A stretch of DNA of 64,000 nt, from contig NZ_BCTQ01000002.1 in assembly GCF_001571365.1 (NCBI RefSeq), positions 124,001-188,000 of the forward strand. Reading direction: 5' to 3'. Source of the stretch: Achromobacter denitrificans NBRC 15125. Lineage in GTDB: Bacteria; Pseudomonadota; Gammaproteobacteria; Burkholderiales; Burkholderiaceae_B. The translations under genes were made by a program, and so were the position numbers. Below the pieces are notes generated by a model. That model was not told the DNA's origin. It made no database searches and was given only the letters and a program-made list of their open reading frames with translations. This document shows positions 35,113 through 43,304 of the stretch, one piece after another. How positions within the stretch are numbered: the stretch's first letter is position 1; each line of letters opens with the position of its first letter.

Positions 35113-35658
35113 ATGTCCCGAGTTCCCCTTATCGATGCCAACATCACCACCCCCGACCGCAAGGCCCTGCTGGAGCAGATCCACGGCGCTTTCGGCGCGA
35201 CGCCCAATATGTTCCGGGCCGTCGCCAACTCGCCCGCCGCGCTCAAGAGCATGTGGGGCGCCTTCGGCGCGCTGGGCGAGGGCGTGATCCCCGCCAAGCT
35301 GGGCGAACAGATCGCGGTGGCCGTGGCCGACCGCAACGGATGCGAATACTGCCTCGCGGCCCATACCGCGCTGGGCCGCAAGGCCGGCGCCAGCGCCGAG
35401 GAAATGTCCGCCGCCCAGGGCGGCAACGCCGCCGATCCCAAGACCGCCGCGGCGCTGCGCTTCGCGCTGAAGCTGGTCGAAGCCCGCGGCCAGGTCGGCG
35501 ATGCCGACGTGCAGGCCGTGCGGGCCGCCGGTTTCGGCGATCAGGAGATCGTGGAAATCCTGGCGCACGTCGCGCTCAATCTGTTCACGAACTACGTCAA
35601 CGTGGCGTTCGCGGTTCCGGTCGACTTCCCCGCCGTGAAACTGCGCCGCGCCGCGTAA
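35113..35658 (+). CDS. AhpD-like / carboxymuconolactone decarboxylase-family peroxidase
   Basis: A 181-residue all-helical AhpD-like protein. The redox motif is GCEYCLAAHT with Cys77, Cys80 and His84, preceded by the conserved glutamate in LGEQIAVAV. Members act as alkylhydroperoxidases or unspecified reductases with a cysteine pair. AGGAG lies 8 nt before the ATG at 35113. It is divergent from the AraC regulator that probably controls it and followed 72 bp later by a thioredoxin-like gene, so the two likely work together in peroxide handling. Confidence 0.9.
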   Translation: MSRVPLIDANITTPDRKALLEQIHGAFGATPNMFRAVANSPAALKSMWGAFGALGEGVIPAKLGEQIAVAVADRNGCEYCLAAHTALGRKAGASAEEMSAAQGGNAADPKTAAALRFALKLVEARGQVGDADVQAVRAAGFGDQEIVEILAHVALNLFTNYVNVAFAVPVDFPAVKLRRAA

Positions 35659-35730
35659 CTCCCGGCCGATAGCGCCTCCCTCCGGACGGGACGGCCCGCC
35701 GCCCCGTCCGCTCTGTTCCAGGAGTCTTCC

Positions 35731-36303
35731 ATGTCTTCCCATGATGCGCCGCCCCTGCAGGTGGACGAATGGCTGAACACGACCGGCCCGCTCGATCTTG
35801 CCTCTCTGCGCGGCAAGGTGGTCCTGCTGCACGCCTTCCAGATGCTGTGCCCCGGATGTCTGATGCACGGCCTGCCCCAGGCCGAGCGCGCGCACCGGCT
35901 GTTCGGCAAGGACGGCGTCGTGGTCATCGGCCTGCATACCGTGTTCGAACACCACGCCGTAATGGGCCCCGAAGCCCTGCGGGCGTTCAACCATGAATAC
36001 CAGTGGTCCTTCCCCATCGGGATCGACCGGCCCGCGGCGCGCGGCGCCATTCCCTTGACCATGCAGGCCTACGACCTGCGCGGCACTCCCAGCCTCGTCC
36101 TGCTGGACCGCGGCGGCCGCGTGCGCCTGCAACACTTCGGCAGCCTGGACGATCTGGCGCTCGGCGCCGCCATCGGCCGCCTGCTGTCCGAGGAGGCGCC
36201 ACGCGGCCTTGCCGCCGTCGCCGGCCAGGCGGCCGCCGACGATGCCCGGGAAACCTGCGACGCCACCGGCTGCCCGGCGCCGGACGACCGCCAGCGGCGC
36301 TGA
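35731..36303 (+). CDS. TlpA-like thioredoxin-fold protein
   Basis: A 190-residue thioredoxin-superfamily protein with a CPGC redox centre (Cys40, Cys43) in FQMLCPGCLMHGLP and a cis-proline at RGTPSLVLL. No signal peptide, so it is cytoplasmic. The sequence resembles redoxin/AhpC-TSA-type proteins. The tail after residue 165 is polar and contains two further cysteines. AGGAG precedes the ATG by 7 nt. It likely shares a transcript with the AhpD-like gene and may act as its reductant; this is inference. Confidence 0.85.
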   Translation: MSSHDAPPLQVDEWLNTTGPLDLASLRGKVVLLHAFQMLCPGCLMHGLPQAERAHRLFGKDGVVVIGLHTVFEHHAVMGPEALRAFNHEYQWSFPIGIDRPAARGAIPLTMQAYDLRGTPSLVLLDRGGRVRLQHFGSLDDLALGAAIGRLLSEEAPRGLAAVAGQAAADDARETCDATGCPAPDDRQRR

Positions 36304-36329
36304 CGCGATCAGCGGGCCGCCTGCCTGCG

Positions 36330-37439
36330 TCAGGGCATGGCCGCGGCCCGCATGCCCGCGCCCGCCTCCGGCAACAGGGCGCGGAAGGTGCGCACCAGGT
36401 ATGCCATCTGCTCTTCGGTGCCCACGGTGATGCGCAGATACTGCTCCACCCTGGGCTTCCGGAAATGCCGCACGAGGATTCTCGCGTCCCGCAGGCGCGC
36501 CGCCAGCTCCCGCGCGTCCTCGCGGGGATGGCGGACGAACAGGAAGTTCGCCTGGGACGGCAGCACATCGAAGCCAAGCAATTTCAGCTGCATCATGAGC
36601 TTGGTCCGCGACCGCATGATGGCCTGGCGCGTGGCCTCGAAGTGCGCGCGGTCGTCGATGGCCGCCGCCGCGCCCGCCTGGGCCAGGCGGCCGAGCGGAT
36701 AGGAGTTGAAGCTGTTCTTCACCCGCTCCAGCGCCTCGATCAGCGGCGCCTGCCCGATCGCGAATCCCACGCGCAGGCCGGCCAGGGCGCGCGACTTCGA
36801 CAGGGTCTGCACCACCAGCAGATTCGCATACCGGTCCACCAGTTCGATCGCGGTCTGCCCCCCGAAGTCCACGTACGCTTCGTCCACGAGCACCAGCCGG
36901 TCCGGCCGCAGATCCAGCAGCCGCTGCACGCGGCCGGGCGGCAGTCCCTCGCCGGTCGGCGCGTTCGGATTGGCGATAACGATGCCCGCGATGTCCGACG
37001 CCGCGCGCGCCGCGAACCCGTCCAGGTCCAGCCTCAGGTGATCGTCCACCGGGACCGGCGCGCACCGGATGCCATACAGCCGGCAATACACCTCATAAAA
37101 ACCGTAGGTCACGTCGGCCATCAGCAAGGGCTGCTGCCCATGCTGGAAGAAGGCGCAAAAGGCCAGCGCCAGCACTTCGTCGGATCCGTTGCCCACGAAC
37201 ACCTGTTCCGTCGGCACGCCGTGGTGCGCGGCGATGCGCTCGCGCAGCCGCCGCGCCTGCGGATCGGGGTAGCGCTCCAGGCCCTGGGCCGCCGCCGCCG
37301 CGATCGCCGCTATCGCGGCGGGCGACGGCGGGTAGGGGTTCTCATTGGTATTGAGCTTGACCCAGCCGTCGCCGGGCGCCTGCTCTCCGGGCACGTAGGG
37401 CATCAGCCCATCGACCCGGGGACTGTGTATGGAATCCAT
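36330..37439 (-). CDS. hisC: Histidinol-phosphate aminotransferase paralog
   Basis: A 369-residue class I/II PLP aminotransferase of the HisC family: LNTNENPYPPSPAA, NGSDEVLALAF, NPNAPTGE, VDEAYVDF and the PLP lysine in TLSKSRALAGLRVGF. HisC makes histidinol phosphate, and paralogs also use aromatic amino acids. The start is uncertain: MDSIHSP (37439) fits homologs but lacks a nearby ribosome site, while an upstream ATG at 37490 would add 17 odd residues. A 38-bp palindromic element lies just upstream, between this gene and psd. It stands alone, away from histidine genes. Confidence 0.85.
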   Translation of the reverse strand: MDSIHSPRVDGLMPYVPGEQAPGDGWVKLNTNENPYPPSPAAIAAIAAAAAQGLERYPDPQARRLRERIAAHHGVPTEQVFVGNGSDEVLALAFCAFFQHGQQPLLMADVTYGFYEVYCRLYGIRCAPVPVDDHLRLDLDGFAARAASDIAGIVIANPNAPTGEGLPPGRVQRLLDLRPDRLVLVDEAYVDFGGQTAIELVDRYANLLVVQTLSKSRALAGLRVGFAIGQAPLIEALERVKNSFNSYPLGRLAQAGAAAAIDDRAHFEATRQAIMRSRTKLMMQLKLLGFDVLPSQANFLFVRHPREDARELAARLRDARILVRHFRKPRVEQYLRITVGTEEQMAYLVRTFRALLPEAGAGMRAAAMP

Positions 37440-37496
37440 ATTGCTGCGGCAAGCGCCCTCCGTAAACGATGACGGGACCATTCCGCTCATCGCCTA

Positions 37497-37534
37497 TTTG
37501 TCATAGGTCATAATATACTATGATGCAGGACAAA
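37497..37534. promoter_or_regulatory. 38-bp palindromic element between hisC and psd
   Basis: TTTGTCAT (37497-37504) and AGGACAAA (37527-37534) bound an AT-rich centre that also contains the inner pair TCATAG/CTATGA. Outer pairing extends to TATTTGTC/GACAAATA (37495-37502, 37529-37536). The same size and arms recur at 42158-42195. It is placed to control both divergent genes. Confidence 0.65.
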
Positions 37535-37568
37535 TAAATCATCTTCCGACCCGACCCGCGCCCGCAAT

Positions 37569-37589
37569 CCCGCGCAAGTCTTGCGCGGG
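37569..37589 (+). other. Perfect hairpin before the psd start codon
   Basis: CCCGCGCAA-GTC-TTGCGCGGG forms a 9-bp perfect stem ending 10 nt before the psd ATG. No Shine-Dalgarno sequence is visible between the hairpin and the ATG, so the hairpin may shape translation of psd. Confidence 0.55.
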
Positions 37590-37599
37590 CCTTGCACCC

Positions 37600-38454
37600 A
37601 TGACCCCTTCCCTGCTGCTGCAACGCCTTCTTCCCCTGCATTGGCTCACCCGCTGCGCGGGCCGCCTGGCCGCCAGCCGCCGCGCCTGGATCGCCCAGCC
37701 GCTGATCCAGACGTATGCGCGGCGGTATGGCGTGGACCTGGCCGAGGCTGCGCTGGCCAACCCGCGCGCCTATGAGAGTTTCAACGCCTTCTTCGCCCGC
37801 GCCTTGCGCCCCGGCTCCCGCCCGCTGGCCAATGCCGACTGGACCAGCCCCGCCGACGGGACTGTCAGCCAGCTGGGACGCCTGCACCGGGGCCGGCTGA
37901 TACAAGCCAAGCAACGGCCCTACAGCGCGGCCGCGCTGCTGGGCGACGCGGCGCTGGCGCGGCAACTGGAAGGCGGGCTGTTCACCACGATCTACCTCAG
38001 CCCGCGCGACTACCACCGCGTTCACATGCCGTGCGCGGGCCGCCTGCTGGGCATGCGTTACGTGCCGGGCACGCTGTACTCGGTGCGGCCGGAGATCGTG
38101 CAAGGCATCGACGGGCTGCTGGCCCGCAACCAGCGGCTGGTGTGCTGGTTCGAACATCCCCGCCACGGGGTCTATGCGATGGTGCTGGTGGGCGCCGCCA
38201 TCGTGGGCGGCATCGCGGCCGCCTGGCATGGCCGGATCGCGCCGGCGGGCGGCCCGATCCGGCTCTGGACGTACCCGGACGAGGCATCGGCCCCCACCCT
38301 GCCGCAAGGCGCGGAGATGGGGCACTTCGAGCTGGGATCGACCGTGGTGATGCTGATGTCGCCCGGCGCCTGGCGCTTCCACCCGGACTGGACGGCCGGC
38401 GGCGCCGTCCGGATGGGGCAGGCCCTGACCCGGTGCCGGGAACAGGCCCTATAG
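37600..38454 (+). CDS. psd: Phosphatidylserine decarboxylase proenzyme
   Basis: A 284-residue membrane-associated, pyruvoyl-dependent enzyme that makes phosphatidylethanolamine. The self-cleavage site LGST is at 245-248 (Ser247 becomes the pyruvoyl group) in FELGSTVVML. The triad partners are Asp86 (PADGTV) and His143 (HRVHMP). Length is normal. The ATG at 37600 has no clear ribosome site but a 9-bp hairpin just upstream. A Bordetella-type genome may hold another psd copy in the pssA region, so this could be a paralog. Its end overlaps the convergent MocR gene by 6 bp. Confidence 0.9.
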   Translation: MTPSLLLQRLLPLHWLTRCAGRLAASRRAWIAQPLIQTYARRYGVDLAEAALANPRAYESFNAFFARALRPGSRPLANADWTSPADGTVSQLGRLHRGRLIQAKQRPYSAAALLGDAALARQLEGGLFTTIYLSPRDYHRVHMPCAGRLLGMRYVPGTLYSVRPEIVQGIDGLLARNQRLVCWFEHPRHGVYAMVLVGAAIVGGIAAAWHGRIAPAGGPIRLWTYPDEASAPTLPQGAEMGHFELGSTVVMLMSPGAWRFHPDWTAGGAVRMGQALTRCREQAL

Positions 38455-39741
38455 GCTGTCCCGGATGTCTCGGGCCAACTCCCGGCTCTGCGCGACATTG
38501 ATGTCGGAAATGGTGACTCGCAGCCCCCTCACGGGATCCTGGACGCCGAAGGCATCGCCATGGCGCACCAGCCAGCCGCGATGAGCCAGCGCCAGGGCGA
38601 CGGCCTGGTCGTCGCCTTCCACGGGAATCCAGAGATTGAGGCCGTCGCCCTGCTCGGCGCACGGCACGCCCTGCTCCCGCAGCGCGTCTTCCAGGGTTTG
38701 GCGGCGCCGGACGTAGTCTTCGCGGGCGCGCGCCATCAGCTTGGCGACCTCGGGCCGGCCGAGCGTGACTTCGACCATATCCTGCAGCAGGTGGCTGACC
38801 CAGCTGGTGCCGGACGCCAAACGCAGCCGCAGCTGCCGCGACGTCGCGGGATCGCTGGCCACCATGGCGACGCGCACGTCGGGCCCCAGCGTCTTGCTCA
38901 GCGACCGGACCAGCGCCCAGCGCTGCGCGCCGGCCGCCAGCACCGAGTGATACTCGGCGTTGGACAGCAGCGCGAAGTGGTCGTCCACGATGACCATGGC
39001 GTGCGGGTACTTCGCCAGGACGCGCGCCAGCGCCCGGGCGCGCCGGGCGCTCAGGCTGCAGCCGGTGGGATTGTGCGCGCGCGGCGTCAGGATCACCGCC
39101 TGCGCGCCCTTGGCCAGCGCGCCCTCCAGGGCCTGGGCCTGCATGCCCTCTGCGTCGACGGGCACGCCGATCGCCTGCAGGCCGGCGATGCGCAGCATGT
39201 TCACGCTGCTGAGAAAGCAGGGATTCTCGACCGCCACCTTGTCGCCGGCGACCAGGTGCGAACCCAGCAGCCGCTCGATGGCGTCCACCGCGCCGTGGGT
39301 CAGGTTGACCTCGAACGGCGCCGGGCAATCCGGCGCGAACCAGGCCCGCGCATAGTCTTCCAGGCCCGGGTTGACGGTGGGCGCGCCGTAGAGCCGCGGC
39401 CGATAGGGGCGCAGCGAGAAGGCGGCGGAGACGTCCGGCAGCCAGTCCAGGTTCGGATTGCCGCTGGCCAGGTCCACGAGAGGCGTATTGGTCAGCGCGC
39501 CCTCCTGCTCGCCGGGGCCGGAGGGCTCCCGGATGATCGTTCCCAGCCGCCCCTGCGTCACGGCGATGCCGGCCGCGGACAGCCGCTTATACGCCGCCGC
39601 GACCGTATTGCGGTTGATATCCAGCTCGACCGCGAGGTCGCGCACCGGAGGCAGGGCCTGGCCGGGACGCAACTGCCCCGACTGCAGCAGCGCGCGCACG
39701 CAATCGAAGATTTCCGCTGCGGTCTTTCCTTGTATTTTCAT
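38449..39741 (-). CDS. MocR-family GntR/aminotransferase regulator, PtsJ-like
   Basis: A 430-residue GntR winged helix (AEIFDCVRALLQSGQLRPGQ, then DINRNTVAAAYKRL) fused to an aminotransferase-like domain with the PLP lysine in RSLSKTLGPDVRVA. It resembles the PtsJ branch, known in Salmonella as a regulator of pyridoxal kinase. I start at MKIQGKT (39741), with GGGA about 7 nt upstream; the longer frame needs a TTG. It lies between the two copies of the 38-bp element (37497 and 42158), making it the natural candidate to bind them. Confidence 0.9.
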   Translation of the reverse strand: MKIQGKTAAEIFDCVRALLQSGQLRPGQALPPVRDLAVELDINRNTVAAAYKRLSAAGIAVTQGRLGTIIREPSGPGEQEGALTNTPLVDLASGNPNLDWLPDVSAAFSLRPYRPRLYGAPTVNPGLEDYARAWFAPDCPAPFEVNLTHGAVDAIERLLGSHLVAGDKVAVENPCFLSSVNMLRIAGLQAIGVPVDAEGMQAQALEGALAKGAQAVILTPRAHNPTGCSLSARRARALARVLAKYPHAMVIVDDHFALLSNAEYHSVLAAGAQRWALVRSLSKTLGPDVRVAMVASDPATSRQLRLRLASGTSWVSHLLQDMVEVTLGRPEVAKLMARAREDYVRRRQTLEDALREQGVPCAEQGDGLNLWIPVEGDDQAVALALAHRGWLVRHGDAFGVQDPVRGLRVTISDINVAQSRELARDIRDSL

Positions 39742-39840
39742 ATCGTCCCGAGACAATGCCGTTCCGGGCGGTGACAGCCCCGAGGCCGCGCCCAGTCAAT
39801 GCGCAAGTTTGACACGATTGGATCGCCGAATAAAGCGCGC

Positions 39841-42105
39841 TCACCGCACGCAATCCACGTAATAGCGCAGGTTTCCCTCGTCATCCCGCAATTCCACGAA
39901 CCCATGGATATCGGTGCCGAAGCCCGGACATTGCCGGTTCAGCTCGCGCGAGAACTTGAGGTAATCCACGATGGTGCGATTGAAGACCTCCCCCGGAATC
40001 AGGAGCGGAATGCCGGGCGGATAGGGCGTGATCAGGCTGGTGGTAATGCGGCCTTCGAGATGGTCGATCTCCACCCTCTCGGTCCGGCGATGGGCGATGC
40101 AGGCGTACGCGTCGCTGGGCTTCATGGCCGGCGCCACGTCCGTCAGGTACATGTCGGTGGTCAACCGGGCGATATCGTGGCGGGCATAGGTTTCGTGCAC
40201 ATGCTGGCACAGGTCGCGCAGCCCCAGGCTCTCGTACCGGGGGTGCTTCTTGCAGAACTCGGGCAGGATCCGCCACATGGGCTGGTTGCGCTCGTAATCC
40301 TCCTTGAACTGCTGCAACGCGGTCAGCAGGGAACTCCAGCGGCCCTTGGTGATGCCGATGGTGAACATGATGAAGAAGCTGTAGAGCCCGGTCTTTTCGA
40401 CGATCACGCCGTGCTCGGCCAGGAATTTCGTAACGATGGATGCTGGAATGCCGCTGGCGGCGAAATCGCCGTTCAGGTCCAGGCCCGGCGTAACGATGGT
40501 GGACTTGATCGGATCCAGCATGTTGAAGCCGTCGGCCAGCGCGCCGAAACCGTGCCACGACGCCTCGTCGCCGCCGTCCCGGATGATCCAGTCCTCCGCG
40601 GACCCGATGCCTTCGGGGGCCAGCGTTTCCGGCCCCCACACCGTGAACCACCAGTCGCCCGGCGCGAAATGCGATCCCACCTCGCGCATTGCGCGGCGGA
40701 AGTCCAGCGCCTCGGCGATGCTTTCCTCCACCAGCACCGTGCCGCCCGGCGGCTCCATCATGGACGCCGCCACGTCGCAGCTGGCGATGATGGCGTATTG
40801 CGGGCTGGTGCTGGTGTGCATCAGGTACGCCTCGTTGAACAGGTGGCGGTCCAGCCGGCGCGTCATCGAATCCTGCACCAGCACGTGGCTGGCCTGGCTG
40901 ATCCCCGCGAGCAGCTTGTGCGTCGACTGCGTTGAAAACACCAGCGACTCCTTCGGCCGCGCGCGCCGCCGGCCCATGCAGTGGTAGGCGCCATAGAACG
41001 GATGGAATACCGCGTGCGGCATCCAGGCCTCGTCGAAGTGCAGCACCTCGACGTAGCCATCCAGCGCTTCCTTGATCGTCTCGGTCTGGTAGATGATGCC
41101 GTCGTAGGTGGACTGGGTCAGCGCCATCACGCGCGGGCGCACCTCCGCGGCATCCAGGTTCCGCAGCAAGGGATGCGCGCGGATCTTTTCCTGGATGGTC
41201 TCCACGTCGAACTCGCTGCGCGGAATCGGGCCGATGATGCCGAAGTGATTGCGCGTGGGCCGCAGGAACACAGGAATCGCGCCCGTCATCACGATGCTGT
41301 GCAGGATGGACTTGTGGCAGTTCCTGTCGACCACGACCACGTCGCCGGGCGCCACCGTGTGGTGCCAGACGATCTTGTTGCTGGTGCTGGTTCCGTTGGT
41401 CACGAAATAGCAGTGGTCCGCGTTGAAGATCCGCGCCGCATTGCGCTCGCTCGCGCCGATGGCGCCGTTGTGGTCCAGCAGCTGGCCCAGTTCCTCGACC
41501 GCGTTGCAGACGTCGGCGCGCAACATGTTCTCGCCGAAGAACTGATGGAACATCTGGCCCACCGGGCTCTTCAGGAAGGCCACGCCGCCCGAATGGCCCG
41601 GGCAATGCCAGGAATAGGAGCCGTCCTCGGCGTAGTCCAGCAAGGCCTTGAGGAACGGCGGCTTGACGCCTTCCAGGTAGGCCTTGGCCTCGCGGATCAG
41701 GTGGCGGGCCACGAACTCCGGCGTGTCCTCGAACATGTGGATCACGCCCTGGAGCTCGCGCAGGATGTCGTTCGGAATGTGGCGCGCGGTCTTGGTTTCG
41801 CCGTAGACGTAGATCGGCACATCCGCGTTGCGGCGCCTGACCTCGCTGATGAAGGCCCGCAGCGCCAGCAGCGCCGGCGCCACGCCGTCGCCGTGCGCCA
41901 GCTCCTCGTCGTCGATGGACAGGATGAACGCGCTGGCCCGGCTCTGCTGCTGCGCGAACAGGCTGAGGTCGCCGTAGCTGGTGGTGCCAAGCACGTCGAA
42001 GCCCTCCGCCCGGATGGCTTCCGCCAGCACCCGGATGCTCAGGCCCGACGTGTTCTCCGAGCGGAAGTCCTCGTCGATGATGACGATGGGAAACTGAAAC
42101 TGCAT
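39841..42105 (-). CDS. Class III Orn/Lys/Arg PLP decarboxylase
   Basis: A 754-residue fold-type I PLP decarboxylase of the inducible lysine/arginine/ornithine group. It has an N-terminal wing domain (1-130, response-regulator-like), then a core with CPGHSGG (168-174), NGTSTSNK, HFDEAW (356-361) and the PLP lysine Lys397 in STQSTHKLLAG. These make cadaverine, agmatine or putrescine, often for acid resistance or polyamine supply. Which amino acid is used cannot be read here. No antiporter gene is adjacent, unlike cad/adi operons. The gene is divergent from tRNA-Cys across a region with the 38-bp palindromic element. Confidence 0.9.
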   Translation of the reverse strand: MQFQFPIVIIDEDFRSENTSGLSIRVLAEAIRAEGFDVLGTTSYGDLSLFAQQQSRASAFILSIDDEELAHGDGVAPALLALRAFISEVRRRNADVPIYVYGETKTARHIPNDILRELQGVIHMFEDTPEFVARHLIREAKAYLEGVKPPFLKALLDYAEDGSYSWHCPGHSGGVAFLKSPVGQMFHQFFGENMLRADVCNAVEELGQLLDHNGAIGASERNAARIFNADHCYFVTNGTSTSNKIVWHHTVAPGDVVVVDRNCHKSILHSIVMTGAIPVFLRPTRNHFGIIGPIPRSEFDVETIQEKIRAHPLLRNLDAAEVRPRVMALTQSTYDGIIYQTETIKEALDGYVEVLHFDEAWMPHAVFHPFYGAYHCMGRRRARPKESLVFSTQSTHKLLAGISQASHVLVQDSMTRRLDRHLFNEAYLMHTSTSPQYAIIASCDVAASMMEPPGGTVLVEESIAEALDFRRAMREVGSHFAPGDWWFTVWGPETLAPEGIGSAEDWIIRDGGDEASWHGFGALADGFNMLDPIKSTIVTPGLDLNGDFAASGIPASIVTKFLAEHGVIVEKTGLYSFFIMFTIGITKGRWSSLLTALQQFKEDYERNQPMWRILPEFCKKHPRYESLGLRDLCQHVHETYARHDIARLTTDMYLTDVAPAMKPSDAYACIAHRRTERVEIDHLEGRITTSLITPYPPGIPLLIPGEVFNRTIVDYLKFSRELNRQCPGFGTDIHGFVELRDDEGNLRYYVDCVR

Positions 42106-42157
42106 GGCTGTCCTCTATCGGTATGCCGCCGCCCCGCGGCCGGCGCTTGCAAATTGC

Positions 42158-42195
42158 TTTGTCCTGGATAATAATTATATATGTCTTAGGACAAA
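42158..42195. promoter_or_regulatory. 38-bp palindromic element between the decarboxylase and tRNA-Cys
   Basis: TTTGTCCT (42158-42165) and AGGACAAA (42188-42195) are perfect 8-bp arms around a 22-bp AT-rich centre. Geometry and right arm are identical to the element at 37497. It lies 52 bp upstream of the decarboxylase ATG and 6 bp before the tRNA. Confidence 0.65.
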
Positions 42196-42201
42196 ACAAA
42201 C

Positions 42202-42275
42202 GGCGCGGTGGCAGAGTGGCTATGCAGCAGATTGCAAATCCGCAGAGGTTGGTTCGATTCCAGCCCGCGCCTCCA
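42202..42275 (+). tRNA. tRNA-Cys (GCA anticodon)
   Basis: A 74-nt cloverleaf with encoded CCA: acceptor GGCGCGG/CCGCGCC, D stem GCA/TGC, anticodon loop TTGCAAA (GCA at 42234-42236), T stem GTTGG/CCAGC with loop TTCGATT. The anticodon stem has one mismatch: A at 42229 faces C at 42241 (position 29:41), where most tRNA-Cys have a G-C pair. It may be a second, weaker copy or tolerate the mismatch. Confidence 0.9.
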
Positions 42276-42312
42276 GTTTCCCCCAGGGCGGGCCCGTCGC
42301 GGGCGGCGGCCG

Positions 42313-43200
42313 CTAGGCGTGGCCGCGCAAGTGCTCGCGCAGCGCGTCGGCGAACGACAGCGCGATCACCGAGGCCGGCCAATGTTCGGGCCACACCAGG
42401 CTGAGGTCGAACGACACGCTCGGCTCCAGCGGCCGCAGCTGGGCCAGGCCGCCGGGCACGCGCGCCGCGGTCAAGCGGTCCACCAGCGCGATGCCCACCC
42501 CGCGCATCACCAGCTCCATCGCCACCGAGGTCCAGAACACCTGCACGCGTCGGCGCGCGTAAACCTTTTGCTGTTCCAGCATGGCTTCCAGCCAGAAGCG
42601 GGTGTGATCCAGGTTGTCGTAGATGATGAGGTCGCGCCCGGCCAATTGATCCACCCGTACGGTGTCGAACCGCTCCAGCGGGTCGCCGGGAGGAATCGCG
42701 CAGTACAGCTGCAGGCTGGCCAGCGGTTCCGCCACGATGCCGGGATGGTTGGCGGCGCAGAAGCACACCCCCAGGTCCACCTGGCGGGCCGCCACCCATT
42801 CGACGATGCGGGCCGAACTGCGGGTCTGCAAGGCCACGGAGATATTGGGCCGGTCCGCCATGAACGCGGCCAGCACGTCGGGCATCGCGGTCAGTGACAG
42901 CAGGGGCAGCGACGCCACCGTAAGGTGGCCCTGTTTCTCGCTGCCCAGGTCTTTCATGAAGCTTTCCAGCTGCGTCAGCCCCGAGAACAACCGGTCCACC
43001 TGCCCGTAGAGCGCCCTGCCCTCCGGAGTCGGCATCAGCCGGCCGCCCTTGCGCACGAACAGCGGCACGCCGACCCGCCGCTCCAGCTGCGCGATGTACT
43101 TGCTGGCGGCCGGCTGGGAAATCAGCAATAGCTGCGCGGCCCGGGATACCGAGCCTTCGCGCATCACCGCCCTGAAGATTTCTATCTCTCGCACGTTCAT
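42313..43200 (-). CDS. LysR-family regulator divergent from the M24 hydrolase operon
   Basis: A 295-residue LTTR with helix-turn-helix VREIEIFRAVMREGSVSR, then LISQPAASKYIAQLE, and an effector domain. I start at MNVREIE (43200). Divergent from the M24-ABC operon with 104 bp and dyads between them, so it is the likely regulator of that operon together with the Lrp-type gene at its far end. The NocR/OccR-like branch, which responds to amino-acid derivatives, is the closest I can suggest. Confidence 0.9.
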   Translation of the reverse strand: MNVREIEIFRAVMREGSVSRAAQLLLISQPAASKYIAQLERRVGVPLFVRKGGRLMPTPEGRALYGQVDRLFSGLTQLESFMKDLGSEKQGHLTVASLPLLSLTAMPDVLAAFMADRPNISVALQTRSSARIVEWVAARQVDLGVCFCAANHPGIVAEPLASLQLYCAIPPGDPLERFDTVRVDQLAGRDLIIYDNLDHTRFWLEAMLEQQKVYARRRVQVFWTSVAMELVMRGVGIALVDRLTAARVPGGLAQLRPLEPSVSFDLSLVWPEHWPASVIALSFADALREHLRGHA

Positions 43201-43207
43201 GCCCTGA

Positions 43208-43227
43208 CTATAACTATTCAGATATAG
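43208..43227. promoter_or_regulatory. Inverted repeat CTATA-N10-TATAG in the lysR/M24 region
   Basis: Short dyad just upstream of the LysR start in an AT-rich divergent region. Spacing differs from the standard LTTR box, so it may be a promoter element rather than an operator. Confidence 0.35.
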
Positions 43228-43304
43228 ACATGGCAATTATTGGTATTAGGCAGTTATGCAGATTGTTCCTAGGATGCTCACTCGACTTTCATCCAGGACC
43301 CATC

